A stretch of 64,000 nt of DNA, taken from contig RQOL01000361.1 of assembly GCA_013076295.1 (NCBI GenBank), forward strand, positions 186,001 through 250,000, read 5' to 3'. This document shows positions 11,801 through 22,740 of the stretch, in pieces. The notes beneath the pieces were generated by a model. The model searched no databases, was not told the origin of the DNA, and saw only the letters and a list, made by a program, of their open reading frames with translations. The position numbers and the translations under genes were made by a program. Every line of letters begins with the position of its first letter. Position 1 is the first letter of the stretch. This DNA comes from Sanderia malayensis (lineage: Eukaryota > Cnidaria > Scyphozoa > Semaeostomeae > Pelagiidae).

Positions 11801-14800
11801 CCCATTAATATCATCATCATCGCCATCTGTTTTTCAAGAATGTTTTACTAGCTAAGCTACGATTTTTCCAGCCTGTCTACAACTTCATGTATCTTGATTC
11901 TACTCCCTCAAATGCCCAAAATGTTGCAGATACAGTAAAAAACTCGCATATAAGAACCTGTAAATTTCCCTTCCAGCCTATTGTTCCAAGACAATAGGCT
12001 ATTGTTTTGTCTATTTTTTTTGAGCAGTAAAATCACCCTGAAGGTTCTTAATCCATTGGTTCTTATACGCGGCTTTTTACTGTACTAATGTTGCTCGAGA
12101 TAAACTGCACATGGTGCACTTATTGTAATGCTTCGTATAGCCACCTAGGCGTTTATTTGACTGTTAGAGTCTTAGACGGGGCGTTTAATGTTATGCATTA
12201 TCTAACCATACTCGAAATATCTAGTAGTGCTAATGACAGTAGAGTTGATCATTGATAGCATATGGGTTGGTGAAAGTACTGTGTTTATCCCCTCTTAGAC
12301 TATACAATACAGGTAGTGTAGTTTAAGGACACTGTTAGAGCACAGTTGGTATCACACAGTTTGAGCGGATCATTCCCATTCGTTCTAGCTGTGTTTAAGC
12401 TCTTCGTCCGATCTGAGTTGTTTTGATTTACGTCCAATTAATCTTTGTTCCTCCCTGCTTTTCAGTATTGGTTATCCAATGGTCAGTCTTGGCTATGGCT
12501 TTAAAAGCTACGTAGGATGTAGAATAAAACAGGTGAGGCTCTGTTTCCTATCGTCATCAACACAAGCAACGCGACCATGTGCAATGGGAGGCTGGGAACT
12601 ATCCAGCCGGAGAATTACGGCGCGAAATTCAAGATATCTCTTGCGCCATAGATGAGAAAAACTCTAGGTTCTCTTCATGCCCAGCTGGAAAGGAATCAAA
12701 ATGAGAAGGGGAAAGCTTGGGGGCTTTGTTGTGAAGGTCATTGTACCCCAGAGCTGTTTTTTTCAAAGGGGCAATCAATTTGTTTATTAATTATTCTTTA
12801 ATCATGTCGTTATTTTATTTTATTTTAGTATAAGCAAGAAGATGTGTCGAAAGAAAATGATTTTTATCACCAATTAATATCGTACGCACTGCCACTTGAA
12901 TTGCAAAAACAAACTAATGACAAAGGTATATTCTTATTATTTTATTAAATCTATTTCAAATATCCCTTTTGAAAGAGGAAAACTACGATTGAGATGATGT
13001 TTGGAGATTATGTTTGCCCACTATGTCAGGTATTGTAACGGAGGTTTTCAACTTTTGTTTTGCAGTTTTACCTGGCCGAACTTCGGATGATAGTTTGACG
13101 TTGATCAACAGAAAAGCCCAACCGCCGGTTCTAACCAATGGTATAAACACAAAAACGGATGTTGAAGCCCTGTTAGCACGGGAGGCCAGCAAACGAGGAC
13201 TGCGTCTGTCTGATTTGAAGGCGGACATTGAAGATAAACAGGGCGCACTGTCGCTCACAGATCTTGAATTAATATCGAACATTCCCGCGAAAACTATTTC
13301 CATCGATCGCAAAGCATTAGCGAATGGAGATTACGAGAACGGCGGTGTACGGTTGGCCGGGTCGAAAACAAAAACTGATTCAAGGAGAATTACATTTAAA
13401 ACAAATCAACGAGTGGTGAATAGTGAAATTATAGTGGATGATGATGATAATAATGAGTCGGATAGTTCAGAGTCGACGGCAAGTAGTGGCATACTGAAAA
13501 CAAGCTCTAACAACTCTCCGAAATCGGTTGGTTTTTATTTTCTCATGCTCTCATGTTCTTGTGCTGTTATGTTCTTATGCTGTCGTGCTCTTGTTTCTAT
13601 ACTCTTATGTTCTTGTGCTCTTATGCTTTTGTGCTCTTATGTTCTTGTGCTCTTATGCTTTTGTGCTCTTATGTTCTTGTACTCTTATGTTTTTGTACTG
13701 TCGTGCTGTCGTGCTCTTATGCTGTTGTGCTCTTATGTTCTGATTGTTTTGCGCTGTTTTATTATTATGCTGTTTTATTATATCTATTATTATTATCTTT
13801 TATCAGTTCTTGATTTTTTTTGCTGTTACAGTCCTATGTGATTGCATCTTGCTATTATTTTTCCTGCTTACTCTATATCATCATTTGCAGCTATAGGACT
13901 TCATACAGACGTGAAGCCCTGTTCAATTGATAAAGCTTGCAGATGCACAAGCACTCCTTTCTCTACCAGCCTGCATATTATTTAACCTACTGGACCCATC
14001 GGCAATTGATACCATTAGTTGGATTAGAGAGTCTGATTGAACGATTGTATGCATTCAGCTACACAAGATATCATTTTGTATCTGTTTGTTTACCATAGGC
14101 ACGAGACAGCAAAGCTATTGAAGCATCGCTACAAGCACGAATTCGTGATGAGAATCAAGCACGGTACGTTATGATTAAATGATTATAATCAACTAATCAA
14201 TGATTTGCGATCAGTTCATTGATTGTTTCTATGGTTAATGTGATATTTAACTTGATGGCTACGATTAGTAATAGCTCTCTTTTGAATTAACGAATTGATT
14301 CTTATGATTAATCATTTGATTGCCATGATTAATCATTTGATTGCCGTTATTAATCATTTGATTGCTATGATTAATCACTTGATTACCATGATTAATCATT
14401 TGATTGCTATGATTAATCATTTGATTGCCATTATTAATCATTTGATTGCTATGATTAATCACTTGATTACCATGATTAATCATTTGATTACCATGATTAA
14501 TCACTTGATTGCCATGATTAATCTCTTGATTACCATGATTAATGATTGACTGTTTTCAATTGATTATGTCACAGACGCAGATTAGAATCACAGACCAGTC
14601 AATTGGAATCTGATATGAAAAGACTTCGGTTTGAGTTGCATTCGAGCAGACAACAGGAGACAGAGCTGCGTGCTCAACTCAACACGAACTACGCCAACGA
14701 GAGATATCTCAAGTCGGAAATCTCCCGATTAAGGACAGAATGTGATGGATTCCAACAGAAGTATGCTTATATTACACTTTATTGAATCCAGACTTTGATT

Positions 14801-16218
14801 TTTTCGTTTTCTGCTTTTATGCTGCACCTTCGTGCACAGTAAAAACCCGCATATAAGAACCAATGGATTAAGAACCTTCACGGTGATTTTTCTGCTCAAA
14901 ACAATAGACGAAACAATGCCCTATTGTCTTGGAACAATAGGCTGGAAGGAAAATTTACAGGTTCTTATATGCGGGTTTTTACTGTATTGAGCACTGTCAT
15001 CACGAAAAGATCGAAGTACTAATTTCTACCTTGGAATCCTGTACAAAAACGACTCTTAGATTGTTCAAGTTTCAGTTTCATATAATTCAATCGTGTCAAT
15101 TCAATCGTATAGTTCAAATGTATATTGGAACCCCGGTATCACGATTCACGAACCTTGTAGGAAAACAACAATATTAAATTTATCAGTAGTTTATCAGATC
15201 TAGGGTGGGTTTTACCATCAAACCATTCAAGGGATATTCATGTGTTTAGTTTGTTGTTTGGCGTATGTTCGTCGCAATATGTCATTCGAATATACGTCAT
15301 ATTGTAGGGGGATGGGGTGGGGGTGGGGGTGGGGGGAGATTCCACTGTGCTTTCCAGCTGTTTGCTTACGACTTTGCTATCATATTTTACCAACCTATAT
15401 TTGATTGACGATAATAATTGTGACGAGGATTTGGAAGTTTTGCGGAAGTTTTTTCTTTTATGATGAAATTAACCATTAATTATCTTTTGTCATCCACGAG
15501 TTGTTGTCTGTTTTTTAAGGATAACCTCGCTTTCAAACACGAGTAAACAAGACAAGGTGAGCGTGACGTCATTGGAGAAGAAACTGAAGATTGAACGTGA
15601 GGCGAGGAATAACTTGGAGCAGCAGAAAGATCCAAACTTCAGCCAACGTGACAACCACGACACCTGCGTGGCCAAACGACAAGACCTTGAGCAGGAGCTC
15701 GTGCATATGCGTGGCAAAATGACGGACCAGGAAGAGCGGATCGCGGAACTGGATGCAGAGAACGAGGAATTGAAGCGCAAATCACAGGACAACGAGGGAT
15801 TGAAGCTGAAGAAAGAAACCGAGTTGTTGTACTCAGCTCTCACGGCAATGCAAGGAAAGAATACCATTTGGAGAACAGCCTGAGCTCTGAAACCCGTTTG
15901 AAACTGGACCTGTTTTCGGCCCTCGGCGACACTCGAAGACAACTGGAAGTCGTGCAAGGACAGCTGGCTGTGAAGGAGAAGGATCTCGAAGCTTTTAAAG
16001 CGAAGATTGCCGAAGTCATGGCTGTCATGCCGCAAAATTACAGCGACGGTTCATTGGCTGGATTCGTTTCTCATGGCAACCATGTTGATGCGTCTGGCGG
16101 AGGTCTGGTGAAGACATCGTCATACATGCCAACCACATCCTCCTATCTGCCAACCACATCGTCTTATATGCCCACCACATCCTCCTACAACCCCGTAACA
16201 AAGAATGGCATCCTCTAG
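8860..16218 (+). CDS. MACO1: Macoilin (transmembrane ER/neuronal protein), 10 exons, two 1-nt breaks
   Basis: Ten exons: 8860-8939, 9583-9724, 10678-10804, 11658-11786, 12466-12532, 12829-12925, 13066-13526, 14099-14163, 14575-14760, 15520-16218. The product starts MKRRTLDASKLRRPIRRSRI and has the macoilin membrane domain (LEFRFEFLWPFWLLIRSIYD, QGLGLTILFFVV, HWLFFAASTYVWV, CLPTLSLWLLFVYVEA, DLCRPFAAHCIGYP). A Ser/Asp-rich linker and C-terminal coiled coils follow, with SSETRLKLDLFSALGD and KIAEVMAVMP near the end. Two places lack one base: about 11661-11668 (between DRG and CLPT) and about 15851-15857 (between TAMQG and YHLENSL). Adding one base at each gives about 684 residues with every splice phase consistent (human 664). 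Macoilin is an ER/nuclear-envelope protein affecting neuronal excitability in worms and mice. The tail has a TTSSYMP/TTSSYLP repeat. Assembly error is likelier than pseudogenisation because all splice sites and the rest of the frame are intact. Confidence 0.9.
9073..9096 (+). repeat. (TAA)n microsatellite
   Basis: About eight TAA units in the first macoilin intron. Confidence 0.85.
11035..11195 (-). mobile_element. Degenerate copy of a tRNA-derived SINE
   Basis: The stretch from TATCCTGGTTATTCATTTAACAAC to CAACTATGCTGCACCACC matches, with many changes, the SINE at 61555-61814: shared blocks are CTTCGGAAGGATGGA, TTCGAACC, CAAAGATACGAACCC and GGCTRCACCACC-like. On the minus strand it reads from a tRNA-like head into a 3' body. 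It lies in macoilin intron 3. Confidence 0.5.
11931..12084. mobile_element. MITE, family with TACAGTAAAAA..CGCATATAAGAACC ends (copy 1)
   Basis: The left end TACAGTAAAAAACTCGCATA and the right end ...TTTTTACTGTA are inverted copies. The interior has the paired motifs CCTATTGTTCCAAGACAATAGG and GAAGGTTCTTAATCCATTGG. It is the same family as 14836-14985 but in the opposite orientation. It is inserted in macoilin intron 4 and is noncoding. Confidence 0.8.
13528..13770 (+). repeat. Intronic minisatellite, units related to TGCTCTTATGTTCTTG
   Basis: About fifteen imperfect 15-16-bp units in macoilin intron 7, directly after the donor at 13526. Several frames stay open through it and give false Cys/Leu/Ser-rich ORFs, including the apparent read-through of exon 7 past the splice site. 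Confidence 0.8.
14300..14548 (+). repeat. Intronic 21-bp minisatellite, unit ATGATTAATCATTTGATTGCC
   Basis: About eleven to twelve tandem 21-bp units in macoilin intron 8. Each unit contains the near-palindromes GATTAATC and AATCATTTGATT. Since 21 is a multiple of 3, frames on both strands stay open (MINHLI and INHGNQ repeats). These ORFs are artefacts of the repeat, not genes. Confidence 0.9.
14836..14985. mobile_element. MITE, TACAGTAAAAA family (copy 2)
   Basis: ACAGTAAAAACCCGCATATA at the left and its inverted copy ending GGGTTTTTACTGT at the right. The interior pairs AACAATAGACGAAACAATGCCC with CTATTGTCTTGGAACAATAG. It is the cleanest copy of the family, in macoilin intron 9. Confidence 0.85.
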
Positions 16219-16510
16219 AGAACACTATCGTAGTGGTAATTCTTTATCACATAAGGGTACGTATATTTATTGCTTTTCAATTTTATCCAGGTTACGTACG
16301 TGGCTTTCGTTTATTGGTGCGTCTGTTTTACTTTTGATTGATTGATTGGTTGGTTATTACGTTGATAGGATGGTGTTCATGCTGGTTTGGTGGGTCACCC
16401 CGGAATAATACGCTTGATGCATTTGGTAACAATGCAAGTTGATGAGTTTTCCGGGGTTTTAGTATATAATGTAAATCAGTGTGTTCAAACACGGTCTACA
16501 TTGGACGTTG

Positions 16511-16689
16511 TAAGCACCCGCGTAAAACACCCGGTAGATTAAGAACCTTCATGTTGATATTTCTGCTTGAAGCAATAGAAGAAGCAATAGTTTATTGTGT
16601 TTGAACAATGGTCTATTGTGTTTGAAGAATAGCCTATTGTGTTTGAAGAATAGGCCAGAACCATACGAAATACATGGGTGTTTACCGTA
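16511..16689. mobile_element. Degenerate MITE of the TACAGTAAAAA family (copy 3)
   Basis: The block AGATTAAGAACCTTCATGTTG plus repeated AATAG..CTATTGTGTTTGAA motifs match the interior of the two intronic copies, and the ends (CACCCGCGTAAAAC / GGGTGTTTACCGTA) are decayed. The motif TCTATTGTGTTTGAA is locally tandem. It lies about 300 bp after the macoilin stop. Confidence 0.5.
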
Positions 16690-19183
16690 CCGCTTTACTT
16701 TTTGTGATGAACCTCCGAACACATTTGATCCTTTCCTAATTTTTGGGAATTATTTTGGTTTCCACTGGTCCAGCAGAACACCAGTTCTATGATCGTAATA
16801 ATCCTGTTAAACTCTACTCTCTTTCTTGGTGTTGACTAAGGTTTCGCTTGATATTCCTGGGTCTATAATACCTTCCACTTGCCACGAAAGTACATAGTTT
16901 TATGCGACTACGGTTTACTTATTGACCGATTGTTACCGCAATGACCGAATTTCCCTTACAATCCTATAGGGAGCCTGGTAATCCAGGTTAATACGTGGCT
17001 AATGGAATCGTATTTAAATTGAACTTGAAACGAAGCAGCAGCTAGCCTGCGCTTTGTAGTAATTCATTTCAATAAAACCCATGTAGATCAAATGCAGCAC
17101 ATGTTCTTGTAAAATTACCGCATTCGTAAATTGCCTTTATTGTTAGTATCGTTATCGTTATAAACAAATAGTATAAAGATTCATCACCATCATACGACCC
17201 TTGGCTGATACCCACAGTGTCCTTGAATGCTGTTTAGGCAGTGGTATTACATAGCAGTTACTAGCAATGATATTATCTTCTGTGTCATTTGTATAAAAAG
17301 CCCCTTGTATTACACATCAATCTTTGGATTTAATTATACTACGTACTACTGTCTTTAGATGGTGCTGAGTTGTAATGTACGACATGTTGTTTGGCTGTAA
17401 TCTGGAGTAAGAATCAATTCTAATTGTATAGTTGTCTTTTAGCATCAATTTGGTTCATATTTGCTGACAATAATTGTTGTTGTTGTATGTTGTGTCAATC
17501 TTGTCTATACCCTCGTGGGCTGGGCATTTCGCGCGCTATGTCCTTGTGACGATACAGCGTTCGAGAAGAAGAAGCAGGGCTGGTCATTTTGTTTCATTGG
17601 TTTTGCGCGTCCGTGTTTAACTATGATGAAACACAACAGGTCATTCTCACATGGGGGCTTGCGTTTCGATAGAGCTCGCACTACGAATCTAAACTACATT
17701 GGAATCCTGATGTAATGTGCTTTGAAGGTAACCAAACAATGTCAAATACGTCGAGAGATCGATAGTTGACTGTAAAATGAAGCAGTTCAAGAAACAAGTT
17801 GTTTAGCTGAGCATACAGGGAAGCATAATAGATGTAGCAGCGTTTTATCCCGAGGTATATATCTACACACAAGATGTCGAGATTGCTCCATTATACCCCT
17901 CTTTGCGTGGTTCTTTTTGCAAATTCGTTCCATGGTAGACTAACAGCTTTTTTTCTCGATATGAATATCCTATGCTTGCCTTTAGCTGTTTTCATCCCAA
18001 CTTCCAATATTTTCAAACTGTCAAATTTAATGACTTCATTGTTGCTCTCTTCTCTTCTTATTCTATCAATGACGTCACCGGGCTTGATCTGCGGAGGAAA
18101 GCGAACAGAATTGACCTGTGAGCACAGCGGAAGAGATATTTGCTGGTATTATCATATTGACAATGTTTTGATATCGAAATATTGCAAATTATTATCCAAC
18201 CTGCGTGCTTTTCTTGTCTACAATATTTCCGTTCAGATAAAGTAGTTTTGAAAGAAAAAATAAGTCTGTATTCCTATAAAAAATCAAAATAGTTTCAGAA
18301 CGAATGGACGTGGAAAGGCTGTATGTTGCTGCGGTGGAGAGTGCTGCGGAGGTAAAGCAGAGCAGGGTGTAATCGTCAGGGTTGCCATATTGGCCTTTTT
18401 AAGGCCAAATTGCTCGATTTTGGCCTCTTTTCATGTTGATTTGCCTGAAAAAATAACATTTGGCCTGACACTAAAATTTGGCCTTTTTTGGCCTGTTTTC
18501 TGGAATATCTTGAAATTCTTGAAATTCTGTTTATCGTTGTTTATCGTTGATAATAATTCAGTTATTTTCGGTTCTTGAGGTTCACGTTCTTTCCTAAATA
18601 TACATCTACGCATGCGCAAAACGACATTTTATGACGTCAATTTAGTTTGGCCTATTTTTGACCACTTTGGCCTCTTTTTGAAGCTGGTTTGGCCTGCTCG
18701 GGCTATTCCTCGATGGCTCAGGCACGAAAATGCGCGAACCTCTGCCAATCTTTCACGCGTATGCGCATATGGCCTAAGCGCCAGCGCGAACCTGAGCCTA
18801 TCTTATAAACACATGGCCAGTATTCCTTTCACACGTTTTCATTCGCACTACTTCCATTATTTTGCGATCATTAACCTAAATATCCACAATATCAGTGGAA
18901 CGTCGTGGACACCTGTCATAATATGGGAGATGACAACAACATGTTTGCCACGGACTGGTGGTGAGTTGAGTTCTGGAATCTATTTTGCTTGCGGAGGTAA
19001 CAAGAAGTTCTATGGGCATGCAAGCAAGGACATCTATGAAATTAAGATAGAATACAAAATAAGAAGAAACAAGGACAGGGCTGGTGAGTATTCGTGTGGC
19101 CCAGGCCCTGGGCCTTTAAAGTTCTTATTTTTCCATGGCAATGTGGAAATGTGGGGAATATCATAGCATATAGGCAATGGAGT
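16690..19183. other. Noncoding stretch downstream of macoilin
   Basis: No gene recognised. The ORFs here are short and have no domain I know. From 18384 to 18710 the phrase TTTGGCCT and variants recur many times in both orientations, suggesting a decayed repeat. A tRNA, SINE or splice pattern was not found. Confidence 0.4.
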
Positions 19184-20008
19184 AACGTGGACAGTGTGGA
19201 GAGCGTGGAGAACGTGGACAGCATGGAGAACGTGGACAGTGTGGAGAACGTGGACAACGTGGACAGTGTGGAGAGCGTGGAGAACGTGGACAGGGTGGAG
19301 AGCGTGGACAGTGTGGAGAATGTGGACAACATGGAAAACGTGGACAGTGTGGAGAACGTGGACAACGTGGAGAACATGGACAGTGTGGAGAACGTGGACT
19401 GTGTGGAGAACGTTGACAGCATGGAGAACGTGGACAGCGTGGAGAACGTGGACAGTGTGGAGAACGTGGACAGTGTGGAGAACGTGGACAGTGTGGAGAA
19501 TGTGGACAGTGTGGAGAACGTGGACAGTGTGGAGAACGTGGACAGTGTGGAGAACGTGGACAGTGTGGAGAACGTGGACAGTGTGGAGAACGTGGACAGT
19601 GTGGAGAACGTGGACAGTGTGGAGAACGTGGACAGTGTGGAGAACGTGGACAGTGTGGAGAATGTGGACAGTGTGGAGAACGTGGACAGTGTGGAGAACG
19701 TGGACAGGGTGGAGAGCGTGGACAGTGTGGAGAATGTGGACAACATGGAAAACGTGGACAGTGTGGAGAATGTGGACAACATGGAAAACGTGGACAGTGT
19801 GGAGAACGTGGACAACGTGGAGAACATGGACAGTGTGGAGAACGTGGACTGTGTGGAGAACGTGGACAGTGTGGAGAACGTGGACAGCGTGGAGAACGTG
19901 GACAGCGTGGAGAACGTGGACAGTGTGGAGAATGTGGACAGTGTGGAGAACGTGGACAGTGTGGAGAACGTGGACAGTGAGGAGAACGTGGACAGTGTGG
20001 AGAACATA
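19184..20008 (+). repeat. 18-bp minisatellite, unit GTGGACAGTGTGGAGAAC
   Basis: More than forty tandem copies of an 18-bp unit with a few variant types (GACAACATGGAAAAC, GACAGCGTGGAGAAC, GACAGGGTGGAGAGC, GACTGTGTGGAGAAC). Variant units recur in the same order near 19290-19400 and 19700-19860, showing block duplication. Since 18 is divisible by 3, most frames on both strands stay open for 800-1000 bases (VDSVEN, VHVLHT, SPHCPR, TLSTFS repeats). No start context, splice site or conserved flank supports translation. Confidence 0.95.
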
Positions 20009-20870
20009 GATATATGCATGCCTTAAACAATGTAGCAGCAGAGACCATTGGGGCACAATAATCAAAAGTCTTAAGTTTTTCACAATTACCTGGTTTGTGG
20101 TATGGTTGGTAATTAAAACCAATTAACAAATTTTCTATCTTATGTAAGAGTAATGCCAGTATTAAGTATGCCCTTGGAAAACATTGAAGATGTTTTGAAA
20201 CATCCTTAATATGTTTTTTCCGAACTGAGGTTTCTTATAAAAGTATAACAGATAGCATATTTTCCTGATGCAAAGATGTAATAGACGCTACAATCTATTT
20301 GGTGCTTTAGTGCAGATTTTATAATTATTACAAAATACACTTACATACACTTACAAAAAATAACTATTTTCATAGTTATTTTTTGTAAGTGTAAATTATT
20401 GTACGTTTTGAAAATTCATGCTCTATGGCTTAAGAGCTTTGTTCAGAGCTTTTCTATTTGTTGTTCACCTATGTGTTTTTTTATATTGATGTATTTTCTA
20501 CCATTCTGCTGTTAAATTTGTTGGTAAATCTGCATAAACATGAGACCATTTATTTTTTAATAAGGTAGCGAAGATATGTTACCACTGAAAATGAATTGAA
20601 CTCACTTCACTTTTATTCTATTATAAAGTGGTACTTTATATTACAGTGATGTTAATACATGAGCTATACATTTGTAATTTAAAAAATAACGCTGTTACAT
20701 GGCGGCCAGATTGTGATTAGCTCTATAGGAGCTTATTTTTTGGAACCATTACTTCAAGTTAGTGAACTATTCAACAGCGTCCAAGTTCTTATTTATCAGG
20801 TTATCAACATGTAATTTTCAATACTACTAGCACGAGATGGAACGTATTTTATCAAATGAAATTTAGGCTA
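20009..20870. other. AT-rich noncoding stretch
   Basis: Apart from the hairpin at 20347-20392 nothing was recognised: no long ORF, no splice-consistent exons, no tandem repeat. Confidence 0.4.
20347..20392. repeat. Perfect 21-bp inverted repeat with 4-base loop
   Basis: ACACTTACAAAAAATAACTA(T) followed by TTTC and then the exact reverse complement. The transcript of either strand would fold into a perfect hairpin. It stands alone in AT-rich noncoding DNA; neighbouring copies were not seen. Confidence 0.85.
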
Positions 20871-20871
20871 A

Positions 20872-22190
20872 TTAAATAATTAGAATGAAATGAAGAATGA
20901 AATTAGCACCTCTTTTATCATCTGTTGCAATAGCGTAGAGGTAGTGCCATGGGTGTGTAACAGAGAAGGTAAGTGGTTCAAGATGCGCTTCTGTACGGAT
21001 GAATTTTAATACTTTTCAAGCTAATTAAATACTTAGAATAAAATTAGCACCTCTTTCATCATCTGCTGCAATAGCGTGGAGGTAGTGCCATGGGTGTGTA
21101 ACAGAGAAGGTAAGTGGTTCAAGATGCGCTTCTGTACGGATGAATTTTAATACTTTTCAAGCTAATTAAATACTTAGAATAAAATTAGCACCTCTTTCAT
21201 CATCTGTTGCAATAGCGTAGAGGTAGTGCCATGGGGTGTGCAACGGAGGAGGTAAGTGGTGCAAATTGCATTACTTGAAAAATGAATTTATTACATTTAA
21301 ATCAACTGAAGCATTTAGAATGGAATTACATTGACAGTTGCATCATTTCGATCATCGGTTGCAGTAGCGTGGAGGTAGTGCTACGGGGAGGGTAACCAAC
21401 AAGGTAAGTGGTGCAAAATGCGCTACTTGAGAAACGAATTTATTACATTTAAATCAACTGAAGCATTTAGAATGGAATGACATTGACATTTGCATCATTT
21501 CGATCATCGGTTGCAGTAGCGTGGAGGTAGTGCTACGGGGAGCGTAACCAACAAGGTAAGTGGTGCAAAATGCGCTACTTGAGAAATGAATTTATTACAT
21601 TTAAATCAACTGAAGCATTTAGAATGGAATGACATTGACATTTGCATCATTTCGATCATCGGTTGCAGTAGCGTGGAGGTAGTGCTACGGGGAGGGTAAC
21701 CAACAAGGTAAGTGGTGCAAAATGCGCTACTTGAGAAATGAATTTATTACATTTAAATCAACTGAAGCATTTAGAATGGAATGACATTGACATTTGCATC
21801 ATTTCGATCATCGGTTGCAGTAGCGTGGAGGTAGTGCTACGGGGAGGGTAATCAACAAGGTAAGTGGTGCAAAATGCGCTACTTGAGAAATGAATTTATT
21901 ACATTTAAATCAACTGAAGCATTTAGAATGGAATGACATTGACATTTGCATCATTTCGATCATCGGTTGCAGTAGCGTGGAGGTAGTGCTACGGGGAGGG
22001 TAACCAACAAGGTAAGTGGTGCAAATTGCATTACTTGAGAAACGAATTTATTACATTTAAATCAACTGAAGCATTTAGAATGGAATTACATTGACAGTTG
22101 CATCATTTCGATCATCGGTTGCAGTAGCGTGGAGGTAGTGCTACGGGGTGTGCACCGACCAGGTAAGTGGTTCAAGAGCCAGGTAAGTCA
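20872..22190 (+). repeat. Satellite array, left arm (nine monomers of 141 and 152 bp)
   Basis: Tandem monomers built around GCARTAGCGTGGAGGTAGTG followed by a CCATGGG or CTACGGGG variant, then GGTAAGTGG and an AT-rich spacer. The phrase GTAGTG recurs at 20941, 21082 and 21223 (141-bp period) and then at 21375, 21527, 21679, 21831, 21983 and 22135 (152-bp period), so two monomer types are arranged in blocks. The array reads in the opposite orientation to the one at 22741-25030. Confidence 0.95.
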
Positions 22191-22199
22191 TTTAAGTTG

Positions 22200-22740
22200 A
22201 TATATAATGTTAGCTGCACTGACTACCATAAAATAAATAATTAAATAGATTAGATAAATTAGATAAGTGATGATAGAGAGTGAAGTTTAGTTGTCGGATT
22301 GCGTAGTAAGAAGAGGTTCGAGCCAGAAAAATAGTTAGGAACAGTTTATCTACCAGAACGCTGATATTAGACTAGAAACATAGTGATAGAGGCGCATAAC
22401 AGTAATGGGACATCGCGCAAATGGCCTTACTTGCAAGGGGTCATACGCTGGCGCATAAAAATCTAAGGGGAGGCGGATCAACTTTTTGTTACAAGAAAAC
22501 ACCTCTAGAGAAAACGCAGAAGGAATTTATCCTCCCCTTGATTTTCACGCATCGAGCAACGTCCCCTTGCTCAATTCAACCACGTGCGCCATGCCTCCCT
22601 TGGTCTTCAACCTGTCTTTGTTGTGTTTTTGCGATAACTTACCATTTACTTTACGCGAGAATGATCGAAAGTAAGTTAAACATTTAGATATCAGAGTAAT
22701 CATGGATAAATGAGAATTATGCTTATACCAATGTAAATTG
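22200..22740. other. Unique spacer between the two inverted satellite arrays
   Basis: About 540 bp without the monomer. The frame at 22421-22687 is open on + (88 codons, starting MALLARGHTLAHK), but I recognise no family and see no splice or promoter support, so I do not call a gene. Confidence 0.4.

Noticed and set aside
13527..13841. Extension of macoilin exon 7 as one long ORF
   Set aside because: The extension is minisatellite sequence. Splicing at 13526 to 14099 keeps the family coiled-coil sequence in phase.
19034..20129. Several long ORFs of 270-362 codons on both strands
   Set aside because: They are the frames of an 18-bp minisatellite kept open because the unit is a multiple of three. 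No conserved flank or splice signals.
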